From: Aquamicrobium sp.
GTDB lineage: Bacteria; Pseudomonadota; Alphaproteobacteria; Rhizobiales; Rhizobiaceae
Assembly (NCBI GenBank): GCA_019739225.1
Contig: JAHHDT010000002.1
Location: 102,640 to 166,639, forward strand
Reading direction: 5' to 3'
DNA length: 64,000 nucleotides
The notes below the pieces were generated by a model that made no database searches, was not told where the DNA came from, and worked only from the letters and a program-made list of their open reading frames with translations. This document shows, in pieces, positions 54,654 to 63,326 of this stretch. Position 1 is the stretch's first letter. Each line of letters opens with the position of its first letter. The position numbers and the translations under genes were made by a program.

Positions 54654-56162
54654 ATGCCAAGCTTTTCCGCCAGGCTCCTGACCGTCGCGCTGCTGCTTAT
54701 GCCAGCAACCGTCGCGGCGGCGCAGTCGTCCCGCGTCGACCTTTCCGAGGCCGACCGCGCACGCGTAGAGGCCGTGACGCGTCCTGCGACGGATTTCTCC
54801 CGGCCGGAGCCGTTCGAGCTGATGCAGGGCGGGGCAGGCACCACCAAGCGCGTCACCGACGCCAACGCGCTTTCTCATCCCGGTGAGAATCTCGTTTTCG
54901 AGGACGAGCAGCGTTTCCTGGTCGGCAACGGGCTTTTCCGCAAGGACTGGGTCACCGCGCCGGCGTCGACGATCGCGTCGGACGGGCTGGGCCCGCTTTT
55001 CAATGCACGCGCCTGCCAGGCCTGCCACATCAAGGACGGTCGGGGCCACGCACCGTTGGAGCCGGAAGGCAATGCGACATCGCTGCTCGTTCGGCTGTCG
55101 GTGGAGCCTGACGCCGGACAGCGGGAGCGGATAGAAAAGGGGCTGCAGCCGGCCGCGCCGCATCCGTTGCTGGGTTTCCAGCTTCAGGACAATGCGGCCG
55201 CCGGACTGAACCCGGAGGGCAGGATTCGCGTCGACTACAGCGAGGAGCCCGTCGAGCTCGCAGGCGGCGAGATCGTCGCGCTGCGCCGCCCCCGGCTTTC
55301 GATAGTGGACACGTCTCCCGACGCCGATCTGGACGGATTGAGGATGTCGGCGCGCGTATCGCCGCCGATGAGCGGCATGGGACTGCTGGAGGCGATCCAC
55401 GACGCCGATATTCTGGCTCTTGCCGATCCCGACGACAGCGATGGCGACGGTATCTCCGGACGCCCCAACATGGTCGGCGATGGCAAGGGCGGGCTGGTGC
55501 TTGGCCGGTTCGGCTGGAAGGCGGTCGAGCCTTCCGTCGCGCGGCAGACCGCGCATGCCTTCTCCGGCGACATGGGGCTTTCGACGCCGGTCGCGCCCGA
55601 CCATTGGGGCGACTGCACCGAACGTCAGCCCGAGTGCCGGGCGCTGCCACACGGGGCGCAATCGCAATTCGGCGACGAGGAGGTACCTCGGGAGCTGCTC
55701 GACCTCGTCGTGTTCTATTCCCGCAATCTGGCAGTGCCCGTCCGACGGCAGATCGACGCGCCACAGGTTCTGGCCGGCAAGAAGGCCTTTTACGAAGCCG
55801 GCTGCGCGAGCTGTCACGTGCCGAAATTCGTGACGAGCCGCAACGCCGGGCACGAGGCGCACCGCTTCCAGCTCATATGGCCCTACACCGACCTTTTGCT
55901 GCACGACATGGGCGAGGGGCTGGCCGACAACCGCGAGGAAGGTTTGGCGGACGGGCGCGAATGGCGCACGCCGCCGCTTTGGGGCATCGGGCTGGCGCAT
56001 CAGGTGAGCGCGGAGGCAGGGTTCCTCCATGACGGTCGTGCCCGCTCGCTGTTGGAGGCAATCCTGTGGCATGGTGGCGAGGCGCAGGGTTCCCGCGATG
56101 CTTTCGCAAAGATGGAAAAGGCCGAACGCGACGCCCTGATCGCCTTCCTGGAGTCTTTATGA
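54654..56162 (+). CDS. Di-haem oxidoreductase family (DUF1111) c-type cytochrome
   Basis: Periplasmic c-type cytochrome of 502 residues with a signal peptide ending near TVAAAQ. Two CxxCH haem sites are seen: CQACHIKDG near residue 120 and CASCHVPKF near residue 384. DPDDSDGDGISGRPNM resembles a calcium-binding loop, as in the MauG/CcpA-like relatives. HDMGEGLADNREEG and LHDGRARSLLEAILWHGGEA are conserved in DUF1111. It is encoded between two imelysins, an arrangement seen in iron-uptake operons, suggesting a role in iron oxidation or reduction. Its stop overlaps the next start by 4 bp. Confidence 0.92.
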   Translation: MPSFSARLLTVALLLMPATVAAAQSSRVDLSEADRARVEAVTRPATDFSRPEPFELMQGGAGTTKRVTDANALSHPGENLVFEDEQRFLVGNGLFRKDWVTAPASTIASDGLGPLFNARACQACHIKDGRGHAPLEPEGNATSLLVRLSVEPDAGQRERIEKGLQPAAPHPLLGFQLQDNAAAGLNPEGRIRVDYSEEPVELAGGEIVALRRPRLSIVDTSPDADLDGLRMSARVSPPMSGMGLLEAIHDADILALADPDDSDGDGISGRPNMVGDGKGGLVLGRFGWKAVEPSVARQTAHAFSGDMGLSTPVAPDHWGDCTERQPECRALPHGAQSQFGDEEVPRELLDLVVFYSRNLAVPVRRQIDAPQVLAGKKAFYEAGCASCHVPKFVTSRNAGHEAHRFQLIWPYTDLLLHDMGEGLADNREEGLADGREWRTPPLWGIGLAHQVSAEAGFLHDGRARSLLEAILWHGGEAQGSRDAFAKMEKAERDALIAFLESL

Positions 56163-57217
56163 GACGCGTTATTATCCTGATGTTCCTGCTGTTGCCCGGT
56201 TTCGCCGCGCAGGCTGCCGATGGCGCAGGGGCGCGGATCGCTGATCAGTTCGCGCGACCGACCTTGCAGGCGCTGGTGGATGCGGCCGAACGCAACAGCA
56301 TTGCTGTCGATGCCCTGTGCGCCGACCCAGGCGCGGAAAGGCTGGAGGCTGCACGGAAGACTTTCGGCACGCTCGTCACCGATTTCGGACGTGCGAGCGT
56401 TCTGCGCTTCGGCTCCTTGGCGGCCGAAAGCCGGATCGAGCGCCTGTTCTTCTGGCCCGACCCGCGCGGCATCGCGCTCAGGCAGGTGCAGGGCATTCTC
56501 GCGAAGGCGGATGACACCGCTGCCCGCCAGGAAACGCTTGCCGACAAAAGCGCTGCCTTGCAGGGTATTCCGGCGCTCGAGTTCGTGCTGTTCGGTAGTG
56601 GCTCAGAGCAGCTTGCGAGCAGAGATGGCGCGTTCCGTTGTGCCTATGCCGCCGCTATTTCCCGCAATATAGGCGTGATCGCCGAGGAAACGCTGGACGG
56701 CTGGTCGCCGGATACCGCCTTTGCCCGGTCGTTCACCGCGCCGTCCGCCGACGCGGAAATCTACCGATCACCACGGGAAGTGGACGGCGAGATCGTCAAG
56801 GCGATGTCGACGGCATTGCAGTTTCTCGGCGCGGCGGAACTGAGTCCGCCGCTTGGCGAAACGCCGGCAAAGGCCAATGGCCGCCGCGCCCCGCTGTGGC
56901 GCAGCGACCTGACCTTCGCACTGGCGCAGGCACGGATCGACGGGGTGCAGGCGCTGCTCGAGGCGAGCGGCTATGCCGAAACGGTTCCCTCAGATCAGGC
57001 CTACGCGATCGACTCCCTGCGGTTCGAGCTGAACACGGCTTCGGCGCAGCTTGGCGAGATCGGGTTGCCGGCGGAAGCCGCCTTCGCCGATGAAGCGGCG
57101 CGGGGCCACATGACCGTGGCGCTGCTGGCGCTCGACCACGCGCGGGATATTGTCTCCGAGGACCTTTCGGCGGCGCTCGGGCTGACCATGGGGTTCAATG
57201 CGCTCGATGGAGATTGA
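56159..57217 (+). CDS. Second imelysin family protein
   Basis: Periplasmic protein of 352 residues with the signal peptide MRRVIILMFLLLPGFAAQAADG. The imelysin repeat is recognisable in FGRASVLRFGSLAAESRIERLFFWPDPRG and GIPALEFVLFGSGSE, but the GxHxxE His is replaced (PALEF), so metal binding may differ from the first imelysin. It starts in an ATGA-type overlap with the di-haem gene. IrpA-like and IrpB-like imelysins commonly flank the cytochrome; this is the shorter, more diverged partner. Confidence 0.88.
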   Translation: MRRVIILMFLLLPGFAAQAADGAGARIADQFARPTLQALVDAAERNSIAVDALCADPGAERLEAARKTFGTLVTDFGRASVLRFGSLAAESRIERLFFWPDPRGIALRQVQGILAKADDTAARQETLADKSAALQGIPALEFVLFGSGSEQLASRDGAFRCAYAAAISRNIGVIAEETLDGWSPDTAFARSFTAPSADAEIYRSPREVDGEIVKAMSTALQFLGAAELSPPLGETPAKANGRRAPLWRSDLTFALAQARIDGVQALLEASGYAETVPSDQAYAIDSLRFELNTASAQLGEIGLPAEAAFADEAARGHMTVALLALDHARDIVSEDLSAALGLTMGFNALDGD

Positions 57218-58304
57218 CCGCAGACGATTGATGGCGCTGTTCGGCGGACTTCTGGTTGCGCCGGCGAACGTGCTTGCCGCGCCCGATAGCGAGCCGCTTT
57301 TTCTTGCTGCCCGGACCGAAGCAGGTCGCCACGCCATCGCGATATTTGACAGTGGCGGCTCGGAGCTTTTCTCCATCCCCGTCGATGCGCGCGGTCATTC
57401 CTTTGCGATCGATGCCCGCAACCGGATGGCGGTCGCGCTCGACCGCGCGCCCGGCACCCACGCCGTGCTTTTCGATGTCGACAATCGCAAGGACCCGCTG
57501 CCCCTGATCGCGGCGCCCGGGCGCCATTTCTTCGGGCATGGCATCTTTTCGAGCGACGGCAAGCTGCTGCTCGCCTCGGAGAACGACTATCATGAAGGCC
57601 GTGGGGTGTTGGGCGTCTACGACGTTGCGGCCGGCTGCCGCCGCATCGGCGAGTTCGCAAGCGGCGGCGTCGGACCGCACGACGTAGTGCTGATGCCGGA
57701 CGGGCGCACGCTGTGCGTCGCCAATGGCGGCATCCTCACCCATCCGGACTATGACGGCATCAAGCTCAATCTCGACGAGATGACGCCGAGCCTCGCTTAT
57801 GTCGACCTGCACAGCGGCGAGCTGGTCGAAGAGGTCCGGCTGGCGGCCGAACTCCATCGTCTTTCGATCCGCCACCTCGTCGTCGACGCGTTCGGTGCCG
57901 TCTGGTTCGGCTGCCAGTATGAGGGAGAAGCTGCCGACAGGCCGCCCCTGGTGGGACGTCACCGGCGCGGGGAGGAGCCTGTGCTGTTTGCAGGCCCGGC
58001 CGAAACCCTGCGCGCGCTCGACAACTATGTCGGCTCGGTGGCTGTGGACCTGTCCGGCGAGATCGTCGCGACATCGTCGCCGCTCGGCGGACTGATCACC
58101 TATTGGGACGCGGCCACCGGCCGCAATCTAGGGCAGACCCCACTCGCGGACGGTTGCGGTATCGCGCCGCTGCAAGACGGCGGCATCCTTGCGACCAGCG
58201 GGCGGGGCACGATTACAGCGGTCGATATTGCGAAAAGCCGGCTTCGATCCGTCGCGGAACAGCCTGCCGTCGGCTGGGACAATCACCTGCGCCGCATCGG
58301 CTAG
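57198..58304 (+). CDS. DUF1513 propeller-like periplasmic protein
   Basis: Protein of 368 residues typical of DUF1513, the usual fourth gene of imelysin operons. The N-terminus MEIDRRRLMALFGGLLVAPANVLA has a twin-arginine-like signal, so Tat export is plausible. Repeated blocks such as HFFGHGIFSSDGKLLLASENDYHEGRGVLGVYD, GGVGPHDVVLMPDGRTLCVANGG and HLVVDAFGAVWFGCQYEG suggest a beta-propeller. It overlaps the second imelysin gene by 20 bp; ATG 57207 is an alternative start. It may be a scaffold or metal-handling partner. Its 3' end overlaps the convergent cyclodeaminase gene by 4 bp. Confidence 0.87.
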   Translation: MRSMEIDRRRLMALFGGLLVAPANVLAAPDSEPLFLAARTEAGRHAIAIFDSGGSELFSIPVDARGHSFAIDARNRMAVALDRAPGTHAVLFDVDNRKDPLPLIAAPGRHFFGHGIFSSDGKLLLASENDYHEGRGVLGVYDVAAGCRRIGEFASGGVGPHDVVLMPDGRTLCVANGGILTHPDYDGIKLNLDEMTPSLAYVDLHSGELVEEVRLAAELHRLSIRHLVVDAFGAVWFGCQYEGEAADRPPLVGRHRRGEEPVLFAGPAETLRALDNYVGSVAVDLSGEIVATSSPLGGLITYWDAATGRNLGQTPLADGCGIAPLQDGGILATSGRGTITAVDIAKSRLRSVAEQPAVGWDNHLRRIG

Positions 58305-59359
58305 AGGCGCGCAGCGGCCCGCTGCAGCATGCCGAAAAGGTCGCGCGGGTCGTCGGGATCGGCGAGCATGTCGAGTTCCTCGTAAAGCCCGGTCGGCCCA
58401 ACAAGGTCGCGCACGTAACGCAGGCTCGAGAAATCCTCAATGGCGAAGCCGACCGAATCGAACAGCGTGATGTCGCGATCGCTGCGCCGGCCGTCGGCGG
58501 TGCCGGCAAGGACCTGCCAGAACTCGGTGACCGGATAGTCCGCGTCGAGCTGCTGTATCTCGCCCTCGATCCGCGTCTGCGGTGTGAACTCGGTGAAGAT
58601 GCTGGACCGGAGAAGAATGTCGCGGTGCAGTTCGGTCTTGCCGGGGCAGTCGCCGCCGACGGCGTTGATATGTACGCCCGGTCCGACCATGTTGTCGGTC
58701 AGAATCGTGGCATTGCGCTTGTCGGCCGTTGCGGTGGTGATGATGTCGGCTCCTTCCACCGCCTCTTCGCCAGTCCGGAATATTTCGATCTCAAAACCGA
58801 GCGGGCCAAGGTTGCGTTTGCACTTCTCGCTCGCAGCCGGATCAGTGTCGTAGAGCCGTAACCGCTCGATGCCGAGCAGGGATCGGAAGGCCAGCGCCTG
58901 GAATTCGGATTGGGCGCCGTTGCCGATCAGCGCCATCGTGTGCGATCCCTTTGGCGCCAGATGGCTTGCAACCAGCGCCGAGGTCGCGGCGGTGCGCAGC
59001 GCGGTCAGCAGCGTCATTTCGGTAATCAGCATGGGGTAGCCGTTGCCGAGATCGGCAAGCACCCCGAACGCCGTCACCGTCTGGCGGCCGTCACGCGTGT
59101 TCTTCGGATGGCCGTTGACGTATTTGAAGCCGTAGAGCTCGCCGTCGCTCGTAGGCATCAACTCGATGACGCCTTCATGGCCGTAGGACCCGACACGCGG
59201 CGTCTTGTCGAACTTCTCCCAGCGCCCGAAATCATCCCGGATATAACCGGCGAGCTCCTGGATGAAACGCTCCGTACCCGTTTTCAGAACCAGCTTCATC
59301 ATGTCCTCGACACTGACGAAGGGCACCATGTTCAGGTTTCTGGCGACAAGCCCACTCAT
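58301..59359 (-). CDS. Ornithine cyclodeaminase / mu-crystallin family protein
   Basis: NAD(P)-dependent protein of 352 residues. The Rossmann domain is ALIGNGAQSEFQALAF; the substrate/cofactor side has LYGFKYVNGHPKNTRDGRQTVTAFGVLAD, the catalytic-region TEMTLLTALRTAATSALVASHL, and ADIITTATADKRNATIL with VHINAVGGDCPGKTEL. LPxxGCPG-type residues are conserved. Members cyclise ornithine to proline or reduce/deaminate related imino acids. ATG 59359 has the SD GAGGTGAAG. It lies 32 bp after the glutamine-synthetase-like gene. The true substrate may not be ornithine. Confidence 0.9.
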   Translation of the reverse strand: MSGLVARNLNMVPFVSVEDMMKLVLKTGTERFIQELAGYIRDDFGRWEKFDKTPRVGSYGHEGVIELMPTSDGELYGFKYVNGHPKNTRDGRQTVTAFGVLADLGNGYPMLITEMTLLTALRTAATSALVASHLAPKGSHTMALIGNGAQSEFQALAFRSLLGIERLRLYDTDPAASEKCKRNLGPLGFEIEIFRTGEEAVEGADIITTATADKRNATILTDNMVGPGVHINAVGGDCPGKTELHRDILLRSSIFTEFTPQTRIEGEIQQLDADYPVTEFWQVLAGTADGRRSDRDITLFDSVGFAIEDFSSLRYVRDLVGPTGLYEELDMLADPDDPRDLFGMLQRAAARL

Positions 59360-59391
59360 GCTTCACCTCATTTCCGAATGCAGTTCAAGGC

Positions 59392-60705
59392 TCAGTAGAC
59401 CGTCTCGTAGGCAGCGCAGATTTCCGCCTCGCTTTTGTCTTCCAGAAAGGCCATCTCGCTGCGCTTGTGCTTGGTGTACACGTCGACGAAGCGCGGCGTG
59501 AACCAGCCCTTGACCACATCGTTTGCCGCAAAGCGATCGAGCGCCTCCTGCAGCGTGGTTGGCAGCCGGCTCAGTCCGCGCGCCCCAAGCTCGCTTGCCG
59601 GTAGGAGGGACAGGTCTTCCTCCGTGGCATCCGGCACGTCGAGCCCTTCCTCGATGCCCTGGACGCCGGCATTGACGATTGCTGCGAGTTGCAGATGCGG
59701 ACTTGCGGTGGCGTCGGCCGCGCGGAACTCAAAGTTGAACTGGCGCGCCTTGTCGATGTCGCTCATCGCCGAGACCGGGCAGATGCGCACCGATGCCTCG
59801 CGGTCCTGAAGACCGAGATTGTTGTAGGCCGCACTCCAGCGATGCGGCGTAAGGCGGCCGTATGAGATGACGCTCGGCGCGACCAGCGCCAGATAGCTGT
59901 CGAGATATTTCAGCAGGCCCGCGACGAACTGGCCGGCCGGCTTGCTCAGCCTGTGCCGTCCCGACGGATCGTAGGTGGCGGGCTTGCCCTCGGCGTCGAG
60001 GAAGCTCATGTGGATATGCACGCCGTTGCCGACGCCGGCCGGATCCCGTAGCGGCGTAAACGTCACTTCCTCGCCGGCCTCGGCCGCCACCGCCTGGATC
60101 AGTTCGCGAAGCGTCGCGGAATGGTCGGCGCTGGTGACGCCGCGCTGCGGGCCCATCGTGACCTCGTACTGGTCCGCGCCGTATTCCTTCATGATCGTGT
60201 CGGGGTCGAGGCCTGCCGCGCGCATGGCAGCAATCAGCTTTTCCGCGAAGGCGCGCCGCTGGCGGAAGCCCGCCATGGTGTAGGCGGTGCCCATCGGCAT
60301 CGCCTTGCCCTTGAACTGGAACTCGTGCTCGAAGGCGCTGACCAGCGTCAGCCCGGCAGCCTTTTCCAGTCGCGCCAGGGCGGCCTTGAGGATGGAGCGC
60401 GTGCAGCAGTCCCATGGCGTGCCGTCGGTGTGGCGGATGTCGCCGAACACGAAGTCTTCCGAAAGACCGCTTTCCTCCGACCGCACGCTGACGCGCGTGG
60501 CGGCATCGGGGATGAGCACCATGTCGCCGAGCGAGCCGAAGGGGCTTTCCGCGATGGCGTCGAAGCAGGTGATCTGAACGTTTGTCGGCGCCCAGCCGAT
60601 GCCGCGCTTCAGCCGTTTCTCGAACTCCGCGGCGGGAAACCCCTTGCCGCGCACCTTGCCCGCGATATCGGTCGCGCAGGCGTAGATCACATGCTCATTC
60701 TGCAT
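59392..60705 (-). CDS. Glutamine synthetase family ligase (GlnA/PuuA-like)
   Basis: ATP-dependent ligase of 437 residues. Catalytic metal and ATP residues are in SAFEHEFQFKG, EYGADQYEVTMGPQRG, GNGVHIHMSFLDAEG (HxH), RLTPHRWSAAYNN, RICP and FEFRAADATASPHLQLAAIVNAG. The N-terminal beta-grasp domain is shortened relative to housekeeping GlnA and lacks the adenylylation Tyr region. Relatives gamma-glutamylate amines (PuuA, glutamylanilide or isopropylamine ligases). The gene overlaps the RpiR regulator by 11 bp. An amine substrate is therefore more likely than ammonia. Confidence 0.88.
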   Translation of the reverse strand: MQNEHVIYACATDIAGKVRGKGFPAAEFEKRLKRGIGWAPTNVQITCFDAIAESPFGSLGDMVLIPDAATRVSVRSEESGLSEDFVFGDIRHTDGTPWDCCTRSILKAALARLEKAAGLTLVSAFEHEFQFKGKAMPMGTAYTMAGFRQRRAFAEKLIAAMRAAGLDPDTIMKEYGADQYEVTMGPQRGVTSADHSATLRELIQAVAAEAGEEVTFTPLRDPAGVGNGVHIHMSFLDAEGKPATYDPSGRHRLSKPAGQFVAGLLKYLDSYLALVAPSVISYGRLTPHRWSAAYNNLGLQDREASVRICPVSAMSDIDKARQFNFEFRAADATASPHLQLAAIVNAGVQGIEEGLDVPDATEEDLSLLPASELGARGLSRLPTTLQEALDRFAANDVVKGWFTPRFVDVYTKHKRSEMAFLEDKSEAEICAAYETVY

Positions 60706-61597
60706 CGGGTTCCGTACCTCCCCCTTCTTTCAGTGCATCCTGCAGCGAGAAGCGGATGCGGTCCCAGGATTCGATGCGCTTGCGGGTTGCCGTCCAGTCC
60801 ATCTCGGAGACGCGAACGATGATCGCCTCGACGAGGGTGACGAGGCACACCTGTGTGTCCCATGCGGTTTCAAGTTCGATCGGCACGGCGAAGACGTGCC
60901 GCGCATAGCTCGCAACCGGCGACATCCACTTGTCGGTGATGGCGACGATGGTGGATTGGCGCTGCTCGGAGATCAGATGGGCGAGCTGCGCGAGCTGCGG
61001 CTGGTAGCGGCGCACGTCGAAGACGATGACGATGTCCTGCTTGCGCATGCGCAGCACATATTCGGGCCAGAGCTCGGGGTTTCCGGGCATGTGATAGATG
61101 CGGCTGCGCATCTGGCGCAGATGGATCGACAGGAGTTGGGCGATGCTGTCGGTGACGCGGCCGCCAATGATGAACACGTTGCGGCTCGGGTCGGCGATGA
61201 GCTCGCAGACTTCGTCGAATTGCCGCTGGGGCATGTTCTCCGCCATGTAGGTCATTTGCCGTATCAGGCGGCGGGTGTAATCGGTCAGAAGGTGCGCGCC
61301 TTCGGGCGGCGCCTCCGTGATCTTCAGCTCGATGGGCGACAGCTCGCGCTGCTTGAGCTCGCTGATGAGCTGGCGCTGGAAATCCTGGTAGCCGGCACAG
61401 CCGATCTTGGCGATGAAGCGGGTAATCGACGGTGCGCTGACGCGGGTTCGCCGCGCAAGCTCCTGAATGGTTTCGAGCCCCCCATACGGGTAGTCGGCAA
61501 GGACGACGTTGGCGATCTTGCGCTCACTTGCCGTGAGCTGCTCCATCTCCGCGTTGATCCTGTCCTTCAGGCTGCCTGTTCCGGTGCCCTCGGTCAT
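60695..61597 (-). CDS. MurR/RpiR family transcriptional regulator
   Basis: Regulator of 300 residues. The N-terminal RpiR helix-turn-helix reads LTASERKIANVVLADYPYGGLETIQELARRTRVSAPSITRFIAKIGCAGYQDFQRQL, followed by a SIS domain (NVFIIGGRVTDSIAQLLSIHLRQM, VIVFDVRRYQPQLAQLAHLIS). ATG 61597 has the SD ATGAGGAGGGCCG. It is the first gene of the minus-strand arm and divergent from the amidohydrolase arm, so it probably controls both through the 61598-61805 region. Confidence 0.92.
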   Translation of the reverse strand: MTEGTGTGSLKDRINAEMEQLTASERKIANVVLADYPYGGLETIQELARRTRVSAPSITRFIAKIGCAGYQDFQRQLISELKQRELSPIELKITEAPPEGAHLLTDYTRRLIRQMTYMAENMPQRQFDEVCELIADPSRNVFIIGGRVTDSIAQLLSIHLRQMRSRIYHMPGNPELWPEYVLRMRKQDIVIVFDVRRYQPQLAQLAHLISEQRQSTIVAITDKWMSPVASYARHVFAVPIELETAWDTQVCLVTLVEAIIVRVSEMDWTATRKRIESWDRIRFSLQDALKEGGGTEPDAE

Positions 61598-61639
61598 CGG
61601 CCCTCCTCATGGCCCCTCTGTCGCCGACTATAGGCATTT

Positions 61640-61693
61640 CGAAAATAATTTATCAATCTGAAAATTCCGATTGACTTTGACGAACTATTTTCG
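61640..61693. promoter_or_regulatory. Inverted repeat in the RpiR divergent region
   Basis: CGAAAATA (61640-61647) and TATTTTCG (61686-61693) form a perfect 8-bp inverted repeat within an A+T-rich stretch. The left arm overlaps the palindrome TTTCGAAA (61637-61644). Sites built on GAAA...TTTC are usual for RpiR proteins. TTGACTTTGACGAA between the arms may contain a -35 element. The rest of this 208-bp gap has nothing gene-like. Confidence 0.5.
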
Positions 61694-61805
61694 TTCCAAT
61701 CTCGATCATGTAATGCCCCGACCCAATGCGCGGCGGCGGCCAGGATCCTGTCATCCCGGCCGAAGGCGAAGCTTTGGCTGAAGTGGCTAGATCGAACGGA
61801 ATCGC

Positions 61806-62627
61806 ATGCTGCAGACTGGAAATACGGACGCGAAGGCGGATGGGAGGTTGCTGTCTCCCGAAGACCCTGCTCCCTTCGAGATCGTCAATGGCGACGGGGC
61901 GAGCCGTGTCGTGTTGTTGTGCGAGCATGCGGGACGCACGGTTCCGCACAGGCTTGGCGATCTGGGCATTCCGGAAAGCGAGTTCGAGCGGCATATCGCC
62001 TACGACATCGGCGCCGAGGGCGTGGCGCGCGGACTGTCGGCGGCTCTCGACGCCCCGCTTGTCCTGCAGCGCTACAGCCGTCTGGTCGTGGATTGCAATC
62101 GTGCCTTCGATTCTGCCGACTGCATGCCGGAAATCAGCGACACGACCGCTATCCCGGGCAACGGGACCCTTTCCCGGCCCGACAGGCTGGCTCGCTACGA
62201 GGAAATACACGTGCCCTTCCACAGGCAGGTTAGCCGGCTTCTCGATCGGCATGGCAGCCAGCATCGAACTGCTCTCGTGTCGATCCACAGCTTCACGCCC
62301 CGCTTGCTGAAAGACGGCATCGAGCGCCCCTGGCAGATTGGCCTGCTCTTCAATCGAGACGACAGATTGGCCCGAAAGCTGATGGCGGCGATCGTCGGTC
62401 TCGACGATACCGTCAAGGCGGCGTTCAACGAGCCTTACACCGGCAACGACCTGACCGACTACGCCATCCCTGTGCATGGCGAGAAGCGCGGCATCGAGCA
62501 TGTTCTGATCGAGATACGCAACGATCTGATCGCCGATGCGGCCGGGCAGGCGCGATGGGCGGAATTTCTGGCGGCTGCCATCGGCGCCGCGGTGTCGATC
62601 AAGGGGGAGGTTGAAGATGCAGGATAA
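61806..62627 (+). CDS. N-formylglutamate amidohydrolase family protein
   Basis: Zinc amidohydrolase-like protein of 273 residues. Family landmarks are VVLLCEHAGRTVPHRLGDLG (metal His/Glu region), RHIAYDIGAEGVARGLSAAL, YSRLVVDCNRAFDSADCMPEISD, VSIHSFTPRL and VLIEIRNDLIAD. HutG-type members remove formate from N-formylglutamate, but no hutU, hutH or hutI is nearby, so another N-acyl amino acid is likely. The ATG has a weak SD. It overlaps the next gene by 11 bp. Confidence 0.88.
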   Translation: MLQTGNTDAKADGRLLSPEDPAPFEIVNGDGASRVVLLCEHAGRTVPHRLGDLGIPESEFERHIAYDIGAEGVARGLSAALDAPLVLQRYSRLVVDCNRAFDSADCMPEISDTTAIPGNGTLSRPDRLARYEEIHVPFHRQVSRLLDRHGSQHRTALVSIHSFTPRLLKDGIERPWQIGLLFNRDDRLARKLMAAIVGLDDTVKAAFNEPYTGNDLTDYAIPVHGEKRGIEHVLIEIRNDLIADAAGQARWAEFLAAAIGAAVSIKGEVEDAG

Positions 62628-63261
62628 TCTGACGCGCGAGGTGCCGCTCCTGCCGGCACAGTCGGCCATTCTCTTCATCGACGTGCAGAACTTCTCGGCG
62701 CGCCGCGACGGCGGCGAGTTCAGCGACGTGCCTGCGGACGAGGTGGAAGAACGGTACGGCTACTATTTCGACCGGCTGGACAAGGTCGCGATGCCCAACA
62801 TGCGTAAGCTTCAGGCGGGCTTTCGCGCCGCCGGCATCGAAGTCATGTACACGACTATCGAAAGCCTGACGCTCGACGGTCGCGACCGCAGCCTCGACTA
62901 CAAGATCACTGGGTTCAACGTTCCGCGCGGATCTTGGGACGGCAAGGTGGTCGACGAGCTGGCGCCGGGCGCGGACGAGATCGTGCTGCCCAAGAGCTCG
63001 TCCAGCGTCTTCGTCTCCACGCATATCGATTACATCCTGCGCAATCTGGGGGTCCGCCAGCTCGTGCTTTGCGGGCTGTTGACGGACCAATGCGTGGAGT
63101 CGGCGGTGCGCGACGCCTGCGACCTCGGCTACCTGGTCACGCTCGTTCCCGACGCGTGCGGGACCTACACGCAGGAGCGGCACGATTTTTCGCTGCGCGC
63201 CATCAAGGGCTACTGCCGACAGGTCAGCACCGACCAATTGCTCGCGGAGATCGCTGGCTGA
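62617..63261 (+). CDS. Isochorismatase-like cysteine hydrolase
   Basis: Hydrolase of 214 residues. The catalytic triad is visible: Asp in AILFIDVQNFSARRDGG, Lys in IVLPKSSSSVFVST, Cys in LCGLLTDQCVESAVRDACDLGY. The cis-peptide-containing LGVRQLVLCGL precedes the Cys. Relatives hydrolyse N-carbamoyl or other amides (for example N-carbamoylsarcosine amidohydrolase). ATG 62617 follows the SD GGGGGAGG. Coupled to the amidohydrolase before it, it fits a pathway stripping amide groups from an unidentified substrate. Confidence 0.9.
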   Translation: MQDNLTREVPLLPAQSAILFIDVQNFSARRDGGEFSDVPADEVEERYGYYFDRLDKVAMPNMRKLQAGFRAAGIEVMYTTIESLTLDGRDRSLDYKITGFNVPRGSWDGKVVDELAPGADEIVLPKSSSSVFVSTHIDYILRNLGVRQLVLCGLLTDQCVESAVRDACDLGYLVTLVPDACGTYTQERHDFSLRAIKGYCRQVSTDQLLAEIAG

Positions 63262-63326
63262 ACCAATCACCACGCCCCGGAGGAAATGCCGGACCCGTCG
63301 CCTAACGAGAGAAGAAGGGGAATAGG

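Noticed and set aside
61806..62627. Histidine utilisation (hutG)
   Set aside because: No hutH, hutU, hutI or hutF homologue nearby, and the neighbours point to another N-acyl or amine substrate.
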